A DNA stretch of 64,000 bases from Thereva unica (GCA_949987705.1 OX465282.1:42858623-42922622), one strand, 5' to 3'. Numbered from the stretch's first letter, positions 1 to 9,422 are shown. The notes: generated by a model not told the origin, from the letters alone. Numbers and translations: made by a program.

Positions 1-267
1 GCAAAAGGGGTAAAGAAGAACGTTGTGGCGAAAACTTTGCAGATTAGCGACTATATTGAATGTTTGCAAAATTCAAAAAGCAAGATAGCTGAGCAAAAAA
101 GCATTCGTTCATATAGTCATAAAGTGTACACTTTAAACCAAGCAAAGATCGCTTTAAACCCACAGGATGATAAACGCTGCATTATGGACAACGGGATCGA
201 CACTCTACCATGGGGACATTTTTCAGTGCAGCAGCAGCAGCAGCAAGAAGACATGGATGTAGAATAA
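1..267 (+). CDS. DNA polymerase B, C-terminal end (partial, unit 1)
   Basis: The frame is open from base 1 and ends at TAA 265-267. The 88 residues match the end of the full polymerase of copy 2 (47846-51460), including the terminal HFSVQQQQQQEDMDVE with its short glutamine run. It is the C-terminal tail beyond the palm and thumb domains and has no catalytic motif of its own. The rest of this polymerase gene should lie left of the window. The same 267 bases recur at 4576-4842. The convergent minus-strand capsid operon ends about 115 bp downstream. Confidence 0.9.
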   Translation, partial: AKGVKKNVVAKTLQISDYIECLQNSKSKIAEQKSIRSYSHKVYTLNQAKIALNPQDDKRCIMDNGIDTLPWGHFSVQQQQQQEDMDVE

Positions 268-382
268 AACTCACACAAGTGCAATATGTAAATAGTATGA
301 ATAAAAGAATAATTATAACTTTTTATAAAAAATCTGTTTTATTTAAAAAATCCCTTATTACAAAAACATTTTTTAGAGCACA
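268..382. terminator. Convergent polyadenylation region (unit 1)
   Basis: A short AT-rich spacer lies between the polymerase stop (+) and the stop of the 136-aa gene (-). It contains AATAAA on the plus strand near 299 and TTTATT (AATAAA on the minus strand) near 347. This fits back-to-back poly(A) signals for two convergent transcripts. The same spacer occurs at 4843-4957 and 51461-51530. Confidence 0.5.
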
Positions 383-793
383 TCAGCCTTCGTGTATTAT
401 GCAGGATAAGAAGCCATTTGTTGTTGTTGTCTTTAGTTTGGGGCATCCCTCTCCTTCTACATCATATATGGTTAGCTCCTCTCCAAATAATTCCTGAATC
501 CATTGTTTCTTTCCAGCTCCTTTAACATAGATTATTTTATGATGCAGCGGATCTCCAACTGAATATAGTGTGCGGTAGGGAATGTATCCATCACCCCATC
601 TGAATCCATGGTGATTGTGTCTCAGCCACTCAACTTGTTTCTTTTCAGACCGAGTTAGATGTTTATGTGGGAATGGTGGTTGGAATATGTAGTGCTGCAT
701 TTGATTTTCACAATTTAAAAGGGCCAATTCTTTGAAAATAAATTGATTGTTTTGTAATTTGAATCCTTGAAGATCGATGATAATGGCATCCAT
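383..793 (-). CDS. Conserved Polinton protein, 136 aa (unit 1)
   Basis: Starts at the ATG 793-791, one base after the stop of the major capsid gene, so the two are probably co-transcribed. Visible features are an N-terminal IIIDLQGF segment, FKELALL, a PPFPHKHLT stretch, HGFRWGDG and IIYVKGAGKKQW, and a C-terminal CPKL. The same pattern of blocks occurs in a diverged protein at 23975-24391, so the family is real. I do not know its function. The arrangement of an acidic residue near the N-terminus, the KEL block and the VKG block vaguely recalls DEDD-type exonuclease folds, but the usual DxE motif is not present, so this is only a guess. Confidence 0.75.
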   Translation of the reverse strand: MDAIIIDLQGFKLQNNQFIFKELALLNCENQMQHYIFQPPFPHKHLTRSEKKQVEWLRHNHHGFRWGDGYIPYRTLYSVGDPLHHKIIYVKGAGKKQWIQELFGEELTIYDVEGEGCPKLKTTTTNGFLSCIIHEG

Positions 794-794
794 T

Positions 795-1994
795 TCAAGC
801 AATTTTCCTGACTTCGTTGGTTAGAGGTGTATATTCCACTATTCGATCATGTAGCAATAAACAGTATGCTGTTGTGTTAGTGGGAACGTTTTCCGATGTT
901 TTGAATTCCAACCTTATATCCACAGGACCTGTTTTAATGGTTTCGTTTTGCCGAGAGCAATCAATGACTACGATCGGAGCATCACGCATAAACTCTTCCC
1001 TTGAGAGTAGTGGCTGCAACTGGCGTCCATAGTATGAAGTTTGGAATTTTATATACATATCATATAGGAGAGCGTATTTATGAGCATCAAATTTCAAGTT
1101 CAGGTCATCATATGGGTATGATTCCGAATTCAAGTGCACTTTAACATCTGTCAGCTTGCAGTGGTCAAACTTACTGACATCCTTTGTTTTATCATTTTTA
1201 CGATTTGTTTGGAGAGCTAGTATGACATATCGGGGCTTTTCCATCTGCGATGACGTTTTGACAGACCACGTGTGATGAGTCGTTGCTGGTAGCGTGGGGT
1301 ACTCGTATATGTCCCAGCTCCTAAATGGCATTTGTATTTCACGACCGCTTTCAATGATTTTATATAAAGCAATTTTCTCATGATCGGCCACATTAACATG
1401 GGGAATGCGCCACTGAAGTTTCGAGATTGAGATGTTTACATCATCTGTCGGTGATATGACCGCATCTTCATCCATCCTGCTTCGTATTAATATGAGTTCA
1501 TGTTTAGCGTTAGCGATAATTTTATTGTAATCTTCAGCAAAGCCCAGCAATGTTTTTAGAGGGATGCAGAAATTGAAGAATCCATGGGGGGATGTAATTG
1601 ATTTATCCGGCGACCAACTAGCGTTGTATAACATGCGACTCTCATTTGGGTTTAATGATATGTAATTTTTTAGTGTTGTTGCTATTCCAAGATTTCGAGT
1701 TCTATCAATTTCTACACCATTGATTTCATAGCGAATTTCCTCAAAGAGAAACGCTATAGCATTATTTACTAGCCCTGCAGTGCTGGACATTGTTCAGTCA
1801 GGTTTAGTTACTGTTCCCTCAATGTATATGAAACTTTCAGCTGGGAGGATATACAGGTCTTGGTTTTGCACTGGAATGCGGGTTTCATCACTATTTTTAA
1901 ATGAAGAGGCGAACGATGAGTAAGTGTGGTAGTCAATTTTTGTTATGCTATTATCATGGCTTGTGCCTTCAGTAATATCCAAGATGTTATTCAT
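795..1994 (-). pseudogene. Major capsid protein, interrupted by a stop (unit 1)
   Basis: About 398 codons on the minus strand. I assign it as the Polinton major capsid (predicted double jelly roll) from position, size and family-typical blocks such as LPAESFIYIEG, FEEIRYEINGVEIDR, GFFNFCIPL and MPFRSWDIYEY. An in-frame TGA at 1796-1794 follows residue 66; copy 2 has GGA at this codon, so this is a single nonsense change. After it the frame is open to the stop at 797-795, and an ATG lies two codons beyond the TGA, so a 331-aa N-truncated product is possible. The start ATG (1994-1992) overlaps the stop of the upstream 37-aa ORF. The identical break is found in unit 2. Confidence 0.85.
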
Positions 1995-2104
1995 TGCTTC
2001 AAATTTAGTCCTATTGATTTTAGAAATTGTATATTATCAGCTCTCAGTTGACGTCTTGCTCGCTTCAAGGTTGCCGGTTGACTAATGTTTTCCATGAAGT
2101 TCAT
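1991..2104 (-). CDS. Small basic ORF, 37 aa, upstream of capsid (unit 1)
   Basis: A short ORF starts at ATG 2104-2102 and its TGA overlaps the ATG of the capsid gene (ATGA). It is rich in Arg/Lys/Gln and contains KRARRQLRA followed by IQFLKSIGLN. The overlap with the next start and the position in a tight row of minus-strand genes argue that it is translated. A small basic protein among capsid genes could be a core or scaffolding component, but this is inference. In copy 2 its second half survives, fused to the protease remnant by a deletion. An alternative start is the ATG at 2095. Confidence 0.5.
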   Translation of the reverse strand: MNFMENISQPATLKRARRQLRADNIQFLKSIGLNLKQ

Positions 2105-2117
2105 CCTATTTATATGC

Positions 2118-2827
2118 TTATTGCTGCTGTTGCTCCCGTAGACTATCATTCTGTGGCTTTAAATGTAGCCTGATAGTTATCTTTTCACCTCGAAAATTTA
2201 TTAAATCTCCGTCCTGATCAACTAGCTTTAGTGTGAGCGAACTAACACGTTTGACGTTTACCGGTAAATAGATCACATTCGCTGGAACCTCTACTATTTT
2301 ATAGCCTGGCCCCACGGTTGGGGCAAATTCATGCAGCATATGCACCTGTTTATTGTTGATGTATGAGCCTGATATGATGTTACATTCAACCCTTATAGTA
2401 TTAACTTTTATAATATTGACGGGTAGATCTGATGTATGTAATATATTTGCTTCCAGTACACGTTTCCCAAATCCCAACAGCGATGCGATAGATCGCTCTT
2501 TATCAAAATGTATAACTTCAGTAGCTTTTATTTCACTCTTCAAGGTATTATTGTTTGCCCTTATTAAGACTGTTGCCTTGCTGCTGCTCTTATTTAAGCT
2601 TTGCTGCACTGAAGCCGCTATGTCATCAATCTCGTATGATCCAACAGGTATTTCGATACACGCATCTCCCACATGCATTAAGTTGTTGCCGTCATCAATA
2701 TCGGTATAGAATTGTATGTTTGAAAGTCAATTAATCCGCAAACGTAGTCTCCAGCTAATTCCAATGGGGGAAAGTATTCAGCGGTTAGAACCGATGCATT
2801 GCCAGTAAGAGAGAGTGTTATCGACAT
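2118..2827 (-). pseudogene. Penton-like minor capsid protein, frameshifted (unit 1)
   Basis: A 186-aa open frame (2678-2118) contains IEIPVGSYEIDDI, SIASLLGFG and a long beta-rich C-terminal half ending in KITIRLHLKP, matching the single-jelly-roll penton-like minor capsid of Polintons. The natural start appears to be ATG 2827-2825, whose frame covers about the first 40 residues (a beta-rich segment with LAGDYVCGLIDFQ). That frame passes into the 186-aa frame only by a one-base shift near 2700-2712. Unit 2 has the same shift, so it predates the duplication or is a shared sequence error. Copy 2 has lost the whole gene. Confidence 0.75.
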
Positions 2828-2867
2828 GGCTACTTGTTATGAAATGTCTATGTTTACACTTGACGAC

Positions 2868-2870
2868 GTC
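2868..2870. other. Duplication junction with 3-nt filler
   Basis: Penton-gene upstream sequence ends at 2867 and polymerase sequence, matching copy 2 from about 49489, begins at 2871 (TTTCATAATC). The three bases GTC between them match neither partner. This is a join with little or no homology, typical of end-joining. Confidence 0.7.
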
Positions 2871-4842
2871 TTTCATAATCAAGGATGTAGCACTAACCAT
2901 ACCAGGAAAAGTGGATCTTTTACCGTTGAACAAAGAGCGGTACATTTCATTTACCAAACACATTGAAAAAAGCTCCATCAAGCTGAGATTCATCGACTCT
3001 TATAGATTTATGGATGAATCTTTGGATAAACTAGCCGGACTGCTGCCTAAGGAAAAATTAAAAATAACAAAAGCTCAATGGCAAGACCTGGATGTTGAAA
3101 GCTTCAACCTTCTCACGCGCAAAGGAGTTTTCCCATATGACTTCATCGATGGTTGGGATAAATTGGAGTGTAATAGTTTACCTAGCGTGGAGCATTTTTA
3201 TAATAAAATGATTGATGAGCCGATAACTGAAAAAGATTATGAACATGCGCAAAAAGTGTGGGAAAAATTTAACATTAAAAGCCTGGGAGAGTATTCAGAT
3301 TTGTATTTAAAAACAGATGTTCTTCTGCTGGCGGATATTTTTACAAATTTTAGAGCTATGGGACTGGAGACTTACAAACTTGACCCTGCACACGTCTTCA
3401 CACTGCCTGGATATACATGGGCAGCGATGCTGTATTACACGGGAGTGCGCTTAGAAAGGATAATGGATGTTGACATGCTTTTATTTATTGAAAAATCTTG
3501 CCGAGGTGGAATTAGCCAATGCTGCTGCAGATATAGTGAAGCCAACAATAAATATATGAAAAACTTTAAACCGGATGAAGAAACTAAATATCTGATGTAC
3601 TATGACGTGAATAATTTATATGGATGGGCCATGTCGCAATCACTTCCAACCGGAAACTTTAAATGGATTGATAATGTTGATGTTATGAGTGTTGATGATA
3701 ATTCACCGATCGGCTATATGTTGGAGGTAGATCTTGAATACCCGCAGGAGCTGCATAATTTGCATAAAGATTTTCCATTTTGCCCCACTCATTCAGCACC
3801 ACCAGGATCAAAACAAGGCAAACTTTTAACCACTTTACACACCAAAGAAAAATATGTTATACATTACCGCAACCTAAAACAATGTTTATCACATGGACTA
3901 ATACTCAAGAAAATTCACCGCATTCTGCAGTTCGATCAATCACCATGGCTTAAACCATATGTGGACTTAAATACAGATAAAAGGAAACAAGCCAAAAATG
4001 CCTACGAGAAGAACCAATATAAGAAAATAATTAATGCTGTTTTCGGAAAAACTATGGAAAATGTGCGAAAATATTCAAACATAAAACTATGTACAAAGTG
4101 GGAGGGGCGGTATGGCGCTAGAAACCTCATTGCAGCACCGAATTTCCATAGTCGCGCAATTTTCAATGAAAATTTAGTAGCAGTTGAATTACGAAAGCTG
4201 GTAGTTAAATTCGATAAACCATTATACATTGGTATGGCGATTCTCGACATTTCTAAAATAGCACTGTACGAATTCCATTATGACTTTATGCTAAAAGAGT
4301 TGGATGCTGCTAAATGCAAAATAATGTACATGGATACGGATTCATTAGTATATGAAATAAAAAATGTTGACATATACAATATTATGAAGAAAAACATAGA
4401 TAAATTTGATACTAGTGATTATCCTATGACCAACCAGTTTAATATGCCGCAAGCAAATAAAAAAGTTCCTGGATTGATGAAAGATGAATTAAATGGCCGA
4501 ATAATGACATTGTTTGTAGGCTTAAGGTCTAAAATGTACTCCCTTGAAATAGATGGCGTTGATGAAGTGAAGAAAGCAAAAGGGGTAAAGAAGAACGTTG
4601 TGGCGAAAACTTTGCAGATTAGCGACTATATTGAATGTTTGCAAAATTCAAAAAGCAAGATAGCTGAGCAAAAAAGCATTCGTTCATATAGTCATAAAGT
4701 GTACACTTTAAACCAAGCAAAGATCGCTTTAAACCCACAGGATGATAAACGCTGCATTATGGACAACGGGATCGACACTCTACCATGGGGACATTTTTCA
4801 GTGCAGCAGCAGCAGCAGCAAGAAGACATGGATGTAGAATAA
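2871..4842 (+). pseudogene. DNA polymerase B, N-truncated second copy
   Basis: About 657 C-terminal codons of the polymerase, equal to copy 2 from about residue 548 on. It starts at the duplication junction, so the N-terminal region, Exo I and Exo II are missing. What remains: Exo III (YLKTDVLLLAD), motif A (YYDVNNLYGWAMS), motif B region (NAVFGKTMEN), motif C (YMDTDSLVYE) and the Gln-rich tail. The frame stays open upstream of the junction to about 2815 by chance, without a credible start. It differs from copy 2 by a few substitutions. Without the exonuclease and N-terminal parts it is unlikely to act as a processive polymerase. Confidence 0.9.
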
Positions 4843-4957
4843 AACTCACACAAGTGCAATATGTAAATAGTATGAATAAAAGAATAATTATAACTTTTTA
4901 TAAAAAATCTGTTTTATTTAAAAAATCCCTTATTACAAAAACATTTTTTAGAGCACA

Positions 4958-5368
4958 TCAGCCTTCGTGTATTATGCAGGATAAGAAGCCATTTGTTGTT
5001 GTTGTCTTTAGTTTGGGGCATCCCTCTCCTTCTACATCATATATGGTTAGCTCCTCTCCAAATAATTCCTGAATCCATTGTTTCTTTCCAGCTCCTTTAA
5101 CATAGATTATTTTATGATGCAGCGGATCTCCAACTGAATATAGTGTGCGGTAGGGAATGTATCCATCACCCCATCTGAATCCATGGTGATTGTGTCTCAG
5201 CCACTCAACTTGTTTCTTTTCAGACCGAGTTAGATGTTTATGTGGGAATGGTGGTTGGAATATGTAGTGCTGCATTTGATTTTCACAATTTAAAAGGGCC
5301 AATTCTTTGAAAATAAATTGATTGTTTTGTAATTTGAATCCTTGAAGATCGATGATAATGGCATCCAT
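4958..5368 (-). CDS. Conserved Polinton protein, 136 aa (unit 2)
   Basis: Identical to the unit 1 protein at 383-793, with the same one-base gap after the capsid stop. Function unknown; blocks IIIDLQGF, FKELALL, HGFRWGDG and IIYVKGAGKKQW. Confidence 0.75.
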   Translation of the reverse strand: MDAIIIDLQGFKLQNNQFIFKELALLNCENQMQHYIFQPPFPHKHLTRSEKKQVEWLRHNHHGFRWGDGYIPYRTLYSVGDPLHHKIIYVKGAGKKQWIQELFGEELTIYDVEGEGCPKLKTTTTNGFLSCIIHEG

Positions 5369-5369
5369 T

Positions 5370-6569
5370 TCAAGCAATTTTCCTGACTTCGTTGGTTAGA
5401 GGTGTATATTCCACTATTCGATCATGTAGCAATAAACAGTATGCTGTTGTGTTAGTGGGAACGTTTTCCGATGTTTTGAATTCCAACCTTATATCCACAG
5501 GACCTGTTTTAATGGTTTCGTTTTGCCGAGAGCAATCAATGACTACGATCGGAGCATCACGCATAAACTCTTCCCTTGAGAGTAGTGGCTGCAACTGGCG
5601 TCCATAGTATGAAGTTTGGAATTTTATATACATATCATATAGGAGAGCGTATTTATGAGCATCAAATTTCAAGTTCAGGTCATCATATGGGTATGATTCC
5701 GAATTCAAGTGCACTTTAACATCTGTCAGCTTGCAGTGGTCAAACTTACTGACATCCTTTGTTTTATCATTTTTACGATTTGTTTGGAGAGCTAGTATGA
5801 CATATCGGGGCTTTTCCATCTGCGATGACGTTTTGACAGACCACGTGTGATGAGTCGTTGCTGGTAGCGTGGGGTACTCGTATATGTCCCAGCTCCTAAA
5901 TGGCATTTGTATTTCACGACCGCTTTCAATGATTTTATATAAAGCAATTTTCTCATGATCGGCCACATTAACATGGGGAATGCGCCACTGAAGTTTCGAG
6001 ATTGAGATGTTTACATCATCTGTCGGTGATATGACCGCATCTTCATCCATCCTGCTTCGTATTAATATGAGTTCATGTTTAGCGTTAGCGATAATTTTAT
6101 TGTAATCTTCAGCAAAGCCCAGCAATGTTTTTAGAGGGATGCAGAAATTGAAGAATCCATGGGGGGATGTAATTGATTTATCCGGCGACCAACTAGCGTT
6201 GTATAACATGCGACTCTCATTTGGGTTTAATGATATGTAATTTTTTAGTGTTGTTGCTATTCCAAGATTTCGAGTTCTATCAATTTCTACACCATTGATT
6301 TCATAGCGAATTTCCTCAAAGAGAAACGCTATAGCATTATTTACTAGCCCTGCAGTGCTGGACATTGTTCAGTCAGGTTTAGTTACTGTTCCCTCAATGT
6401 ATATGAAACTTTCAGCTGGGAGGATATACAGGTCTTGGTTTTGCACTGGAATGCGGGTTTCATCACTATTTTTAAATGAAGAGGCGAACGATGAGTAAGT
6501 GTGGTAGTCAATTTTTGTTATGCTATTATCATGGCTTGTGCCTTCAGTAATATCCAAGATGTTATTCAT
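5370..6569 (-). pseudogene. Major capsid protein, interrupted by a stop (unit 2)
   Basis: Identical to 795-1994, including the in-frame TGA after residue 66 (at 6371-6369). Both capsid genes of copy 1 therefore carry the same nonsense codon, so the duplication did not rescue the gene. The 331-aa downstream frame could start at the ATG 6365-6363. Confidence 0.85.
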
Positions 6570-6679
6570 TGCTTCAAATTTAGTCCTATTGATTTTAGAA
6601 ATTGTATATTATCAGCTCTCAGTTGACGTCTTGCTCGCTTCAAGGTTGCCGGTTGACTAATGTTTTCCATGAAGTTCAT
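6566..6679 (-). CDS. Small basic ORF, 37 aa (unit 2)
   Basis: Same ORF as 1991-2104, with its stop overlapping the capsid ATG. In copy 2 a deletion breakpoint lies within this ORF (equivalent to 6625/6626), so only its C-terminal half survives there. Confidence 0.5.
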   Translation of the reverse strand: MNFMENISQPATLKRARRQLRADNIQFLKSIGLNLKQ

Positions 6680-6692
6680 CCTATTTATATGC

Positions 6693-7402
6693 TTATTGCT
6701 GCTGTTGCTCCCGTAGACTATCATTCTGTGGCTTTAAATGTAGCCTGATAGTTATCTTTTCACCTCGAAAATTTATTAAATCTCCGTCCTGATCAACTAG
6801 CTTTAGTGTGAGCGAACTAACACGTTTGACGTTTACCGGTAAATAGATCACATTCGCTGGAACCTCTACTATTTTATAGCCTGGCCCCACGGTTGGGGCA
6901 AATTCATGCAGCATATGCACCTGTTTATTGTTGATGTATGAGCCTGATATGATGTTACATTCAACCCTTATAGTATTAACTTTTATAATATTGACGGGTA
7001 GATCTGATGTATGTAATATATTTGCTTCCAGTACACGTTTCCCAAATCCCAACAGCGATGCGATAGATCGCTCTTTATCAAAATGTATAACTTCAGTAGC
7101 TTTTATTTCACTCTTCAAGGTATTATTGTTTGCCCTTATTAAGACTGTTGCCTTGCTGCTGCTCTTATTTAAGCTTTGCTGCACTGAAGCCGCTATGTCA
7201 TCAATCTCGTATGATCCAACAGGTATTTCGATACACGCATCTCCCACATGCATTAAGTTGTTGCCGTCATCAATATCGGTATAGAATTGTATGTTTGAAA
7301 GTCAATTAATCCGCAAACGTAGTCTCCAGCTAATTCCAATGGGGGAAAGTATTCAGCGGTTAGAACCGATGCATTGCCAGTAAGAGAGAGTGTTATCGAC
7401 AT
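6693..7402 (-). pseudogene. Penton-like minor capsid protein, frameshifted (unit 2)
   Basis: Identical to 2118-2827, with the one-base shift near 7275-7287 between the N-terminal part (ATG 7402-7400) and the 186-aa main frame (7253-6693). Downstream on the minus strand it is followed by the 37-aa ORF and the capsid gene; upstream lies the protease gene. Confidence 0.75.
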
Positions 7403-7448
7403 GGCTACTTGTTATGAAATGTCTATGTTTACACTTGACGACCGTTAT

Positions 7449-7715
7449 TTATACATTATGTAAGAATTCTAAGCATAAGTGTCCGCAAATCACTGAGTCG
7501 AAATTTTGATGTGCTGTATAGTTGTATGTGACTGCATCACCCAAATAATTTACAACTTCCCGCGGCGGTTGCAGATTTCCAAAACTATCAAAGTAATTTA
7601 TGATATCTCCATTTTTCTTATAGGCTACCCAATGCGTTCCAGGTCCAGATGAAACATCTAGATTTATAATTCCGCTCTCATTTCTCCATGGTTTTTTAGG
7701 TAATTGATCGCGCAT
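7449..7715 (-). CDS. Adenain-type cysteine protease (copy 1)
   Basis: Maturation protease of the Polinton/adenovirus family, expected to cleave capsid precursors. The catalytic set is visible in order: His in GTHWVAY, Asp in YFDSFG, Gln in TAHQNF and Cys in SVICGHLC. The first ATG gives 88 aa, but family homology (FRGVF before MRDQLP) continues upstream in the same frame to about 7840, across the 3' end of the PLA2 gene, where no ATG is present. The real start is therefore unclear: a non-AUG start, or a joined product. In copy 2 the segment with the Cys is deleted. Confidence 0.85.
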   Translation of the reverse strand: MRDQLPKKPWRNESGIINLDVSSGPGTHWVAYKKNGDIINYFDSFGNLQPPREVVNYLGDAVTYNYTAHQNFDSVICGHLCLEFLHNV

Positions 7716-7798
7716 AAATACTCCTCTAAAGTGGGCTATATGCTGTGCATATTTACGCAGATCATTTTCATTGAGTGCTCTTTTGGGTAGCGACTTTA

Positions 7799-8632
7799 TT
7801 AGTTTTTTGGTTGGGTGTTGAGAAAAAGTCCCAGTCCTTTCCTATATGGCTTTAGAAATAATCCTTGTCCAGGTTTTCCTAGCGCTATAGCTTCCATTGT
7901 CTCATTATGACGTTTCGCTTCCTGCAGCTCCCGACGTGCGACACTTGCGGCGTTTACAGCTTTAGCTATGCCTGCTGCACCTCCAGATAGCGCTCCAACG
8001 GCTGAAAGACCTGCAAAAAGTGGAATGAGGAACGGTAAAACTCCACCTACTTTAGGCACTGGTATCACTCTAGGTGTAGTGTATGATTTTTTCTTCCCCT
8101 TGATAACATTCTTTGCCGCACTTAGGGCAATTGTAGTAGCTTCCAACAGGTCTTTCGGCTTTTTCAGCTTTAGCACTTTTCTAGCATTGCGTACAGCTTC
8201 GCGGAATGATGGACGTAACGTATTCTTCTTCTTCTTCGAGCAGGAAATTTTTGCTTTGACCCCCATTCCAACTTTTATTTTAGCTTTCATGGCGTTTGTT
8301 ACTAATAGCGCGTTAGTACGTTTTGCAAAGCTAGCGTCTTTAGATGTTACTCGTTGCCAGGCTTTTTCTTCTAAAATACGGTCAGCTATATGTCGGTCGC
8401 TTAAGTCCTTATGATCTCGATATGCAATATCATGCTGTTTGCAGGCTGCGTCTAGTGGGTTGATACCAGGATCACCGCGAGCTAGTCTTTTAGCTAACTT
8501 TGTTCCTGGACCACAGTATTGATATCCCGGTAGATGAAGCTCAAGCGGTAACTTATTTATAACAGTGTTTAACAGTCCTCCCCCCTTGGCAGCTTTTCGA
8601 TGAATGATGCGTTTCTCGCTATGGTCAATCAT
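7799..8632 (-). CDS. PLA2-domain minor capsid protein, 277 aa (copy 1)
   Basis: The N-terminal third (residues about 35-90) is a phospholipase A2-like domain of the kind found in parvovirus VP1: a calcium loop YCGPGT, then NPLDAACKQHDIAY with the catalytic His-Asp pair. The middle is very basic (KKKKN, KKPKD, KGKKK). A hydrophobic Gly/Ala-rich segment (about residues 197-222, PFLIPLFAGLSAVGALSGGA) could insert into membranes. The C-terminus is GLGLFLNTQPKN. In parvoviruses the domain breaches endosomal membranes; the same role here is inference. Divergent from the ATPase gene with 75 bp between the starts. Intact, and nearly identical to 53514-54347. Confidence 0.88.
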   Translation of the reverse strand: MIDHSEKRIIHRKAAKGGGLLNTVINKLPLELHLPGYQYCGPGTKLAKRLARGDPGINPLDAACKQHDIAYRDHKDLSDRHIADRILEEKAWQRVTSKDASFAKRTNALLVTNAMKAKIKVGMGVKAKISCSKKKKNTLRPSFREAVRNARKVLKLKKPKDLLEATTIALSAAKNVIKGKKKSYTTPRVIPVPKVGGVLPFLIPLFAGLSAVGALSGGAAGIAKAVNAASVARRELQEAKRHNETMEAIALGKPGQGLFLKPYRKGLGLFLNTQPKN

Positions 8633-8707
8633 TTTATAGCTTTACAGCAAGACTGATAAAAATCTATAAAAGTACGGGTATTTATAGGGATTGTGTTAGT
8701 GTACAAC
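8633..8707. promoter_or_regulatory. 75-bp bidirectional promoter (PLA2 gene / ATPase)
   Basis: Between two divergent starts lies TCTATAAAAGTACGGGTATT followed by TATAGGG (8663-8687). It offers a TATA-like element to each strand (TATAAAA on plus, ATAAATA on minus) around a central GTAC. Conserved in copy 2 (54348-54422). Confidence 0.5.
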
Positions 8708-9391
8708 ATGAAGTTTATCAAGCAACAAGCGTGTCTACCAGTTAGAAATACTGATGTGGAAATTACAAGTACATCAAAGAAGCATGGGGTGCTGCTACCA
8801 AACAGTATAAGAGGTATTATTGTTGGACCGTCGAATTGTGGCAAGACAAATGTTATGCTAAGTCTACTGGAGCATCCTAACGGTCTGAGATTCGAGAATA
8901 TATACATTTACTCAAAGTCGCTAAGTCAGCCGAAATACGAGTATTTAGGAGAAGTTGTAGCTCACATATCAGGTTTGGGCTATTATACGTTTTCTAACAA
9001 CCACGATGTTATACCACCGGAGGAAGCAAAGCCAAACTCAATTTTCATCTTTGATGATGTAGCCTGCGATAAACAAAATAATATTAGAGCCTACTTTTGT
9101 ATGGGGAGGCATAACGACATTGACAGCTTTTACCTCTGTCAAACTTATACTCATATACCAAAGCATCTAATCCGAGATAATGCAAACTTTCTGATCATAT
9201 TCAAACAAGATGATTTGAACCTGAAGCATGTATACAATGATCATGTGAATAGTGATATGGAATTCGCAAAGTTCAGAAAAGCGTGTGCAAACTGTTGGAA
9301 AGACAAATATGGATTCTTAGTAATTGATAAGGACAGCCCCATGGGCAAAGGTCGATATCGAAAAGGCTTTGATGCATTCATGAGCCTATGA
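8708..9391 (+). CDS. DNA packaging ATPase (FtsK/HerA type), 227 aa (copy 1)
   Basis: P-loop ATPase of the kind that pumps genomes into Polinton-like and adenovirus-like capsids. The Walker A is GPSNCGKTN (about residues 42-50) and the Walker B is SIFIFDDVAC (about 112-121). A sensor-like QTYTHIPKHLIRDN follows. The ATG at 8708 begins MKFIKQQACLP; non-ATG extensions upstream are not needed. Full length, with no break visible. It is followed directly by the CTGG minisatellite. Nearly identical to 54423-55109. Confidence 0.92.
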   Translation: MKFIKQQACLPVRNTDVEITSTSKKHGVLLPNSIRGIIVGPSNCGKTNVMLSLLEHPNGLRFENIYIYSKSLSQPKYEYLGEVVAHISGLGYYTFSNNHDVIPPEEAKPNSIFIFDDVACDKQNNIRAYFCMGRHNDIDSFYLCQTYTHIPKHLIRDNANFLIIFKQDDLNLKHVYNDHVNSDMEFAKFRKACANCWKDKYGFLVIDKDSPMGKGRYRKGFDAFMSL

Positions 9392-9422
9392 AGGAGCCCA
9401 CCTAATCAGCTGACCTGGTCTT

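Larger units (their letters stand above)
1..2867. repeat. Tandem duplication, unit 1
   Basis: Bases 1-2867 reappear with an offset of exactly 4575 at 4576-7442. All encoded proteins in the two units are identical, and I saw no base difference in the lines I compared. The true unit is 4575 bp and unit 1 probably begins left of the window. The right breakpoint follows TGACGAC at 2861-2867. Confidence 0.9.
4576..7442. repeat. Tandem duplication, unit 2
   Basis: Second copy of the block at 1-2867. After 7442 the sequence continues into the protease gene, which is the ancestral order judged by the gene order of copy 2. Confidence 0.9.

Noticed and set aside
2353..2709. 118-aa plus-strand ORF opposite the penton gene (also 6928-7284)
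   Set aside because: Exact shadow of the penton coding strand; no protein-like features.
2815..4842. Functional 675-aa DNA polymerase beginning before the duplication junction
   Set aside because: The first 18 or so codons are penton-gene upstream sequence read by chance in the wrong strand and the exonuclease domain is missing.
7968..8414. 148-aa plus-strand ORF opposite the PLA2 gene
   Set aside because: Antisense of a strongly supported coding region, with Phe runs from Lys codons of the real gene.
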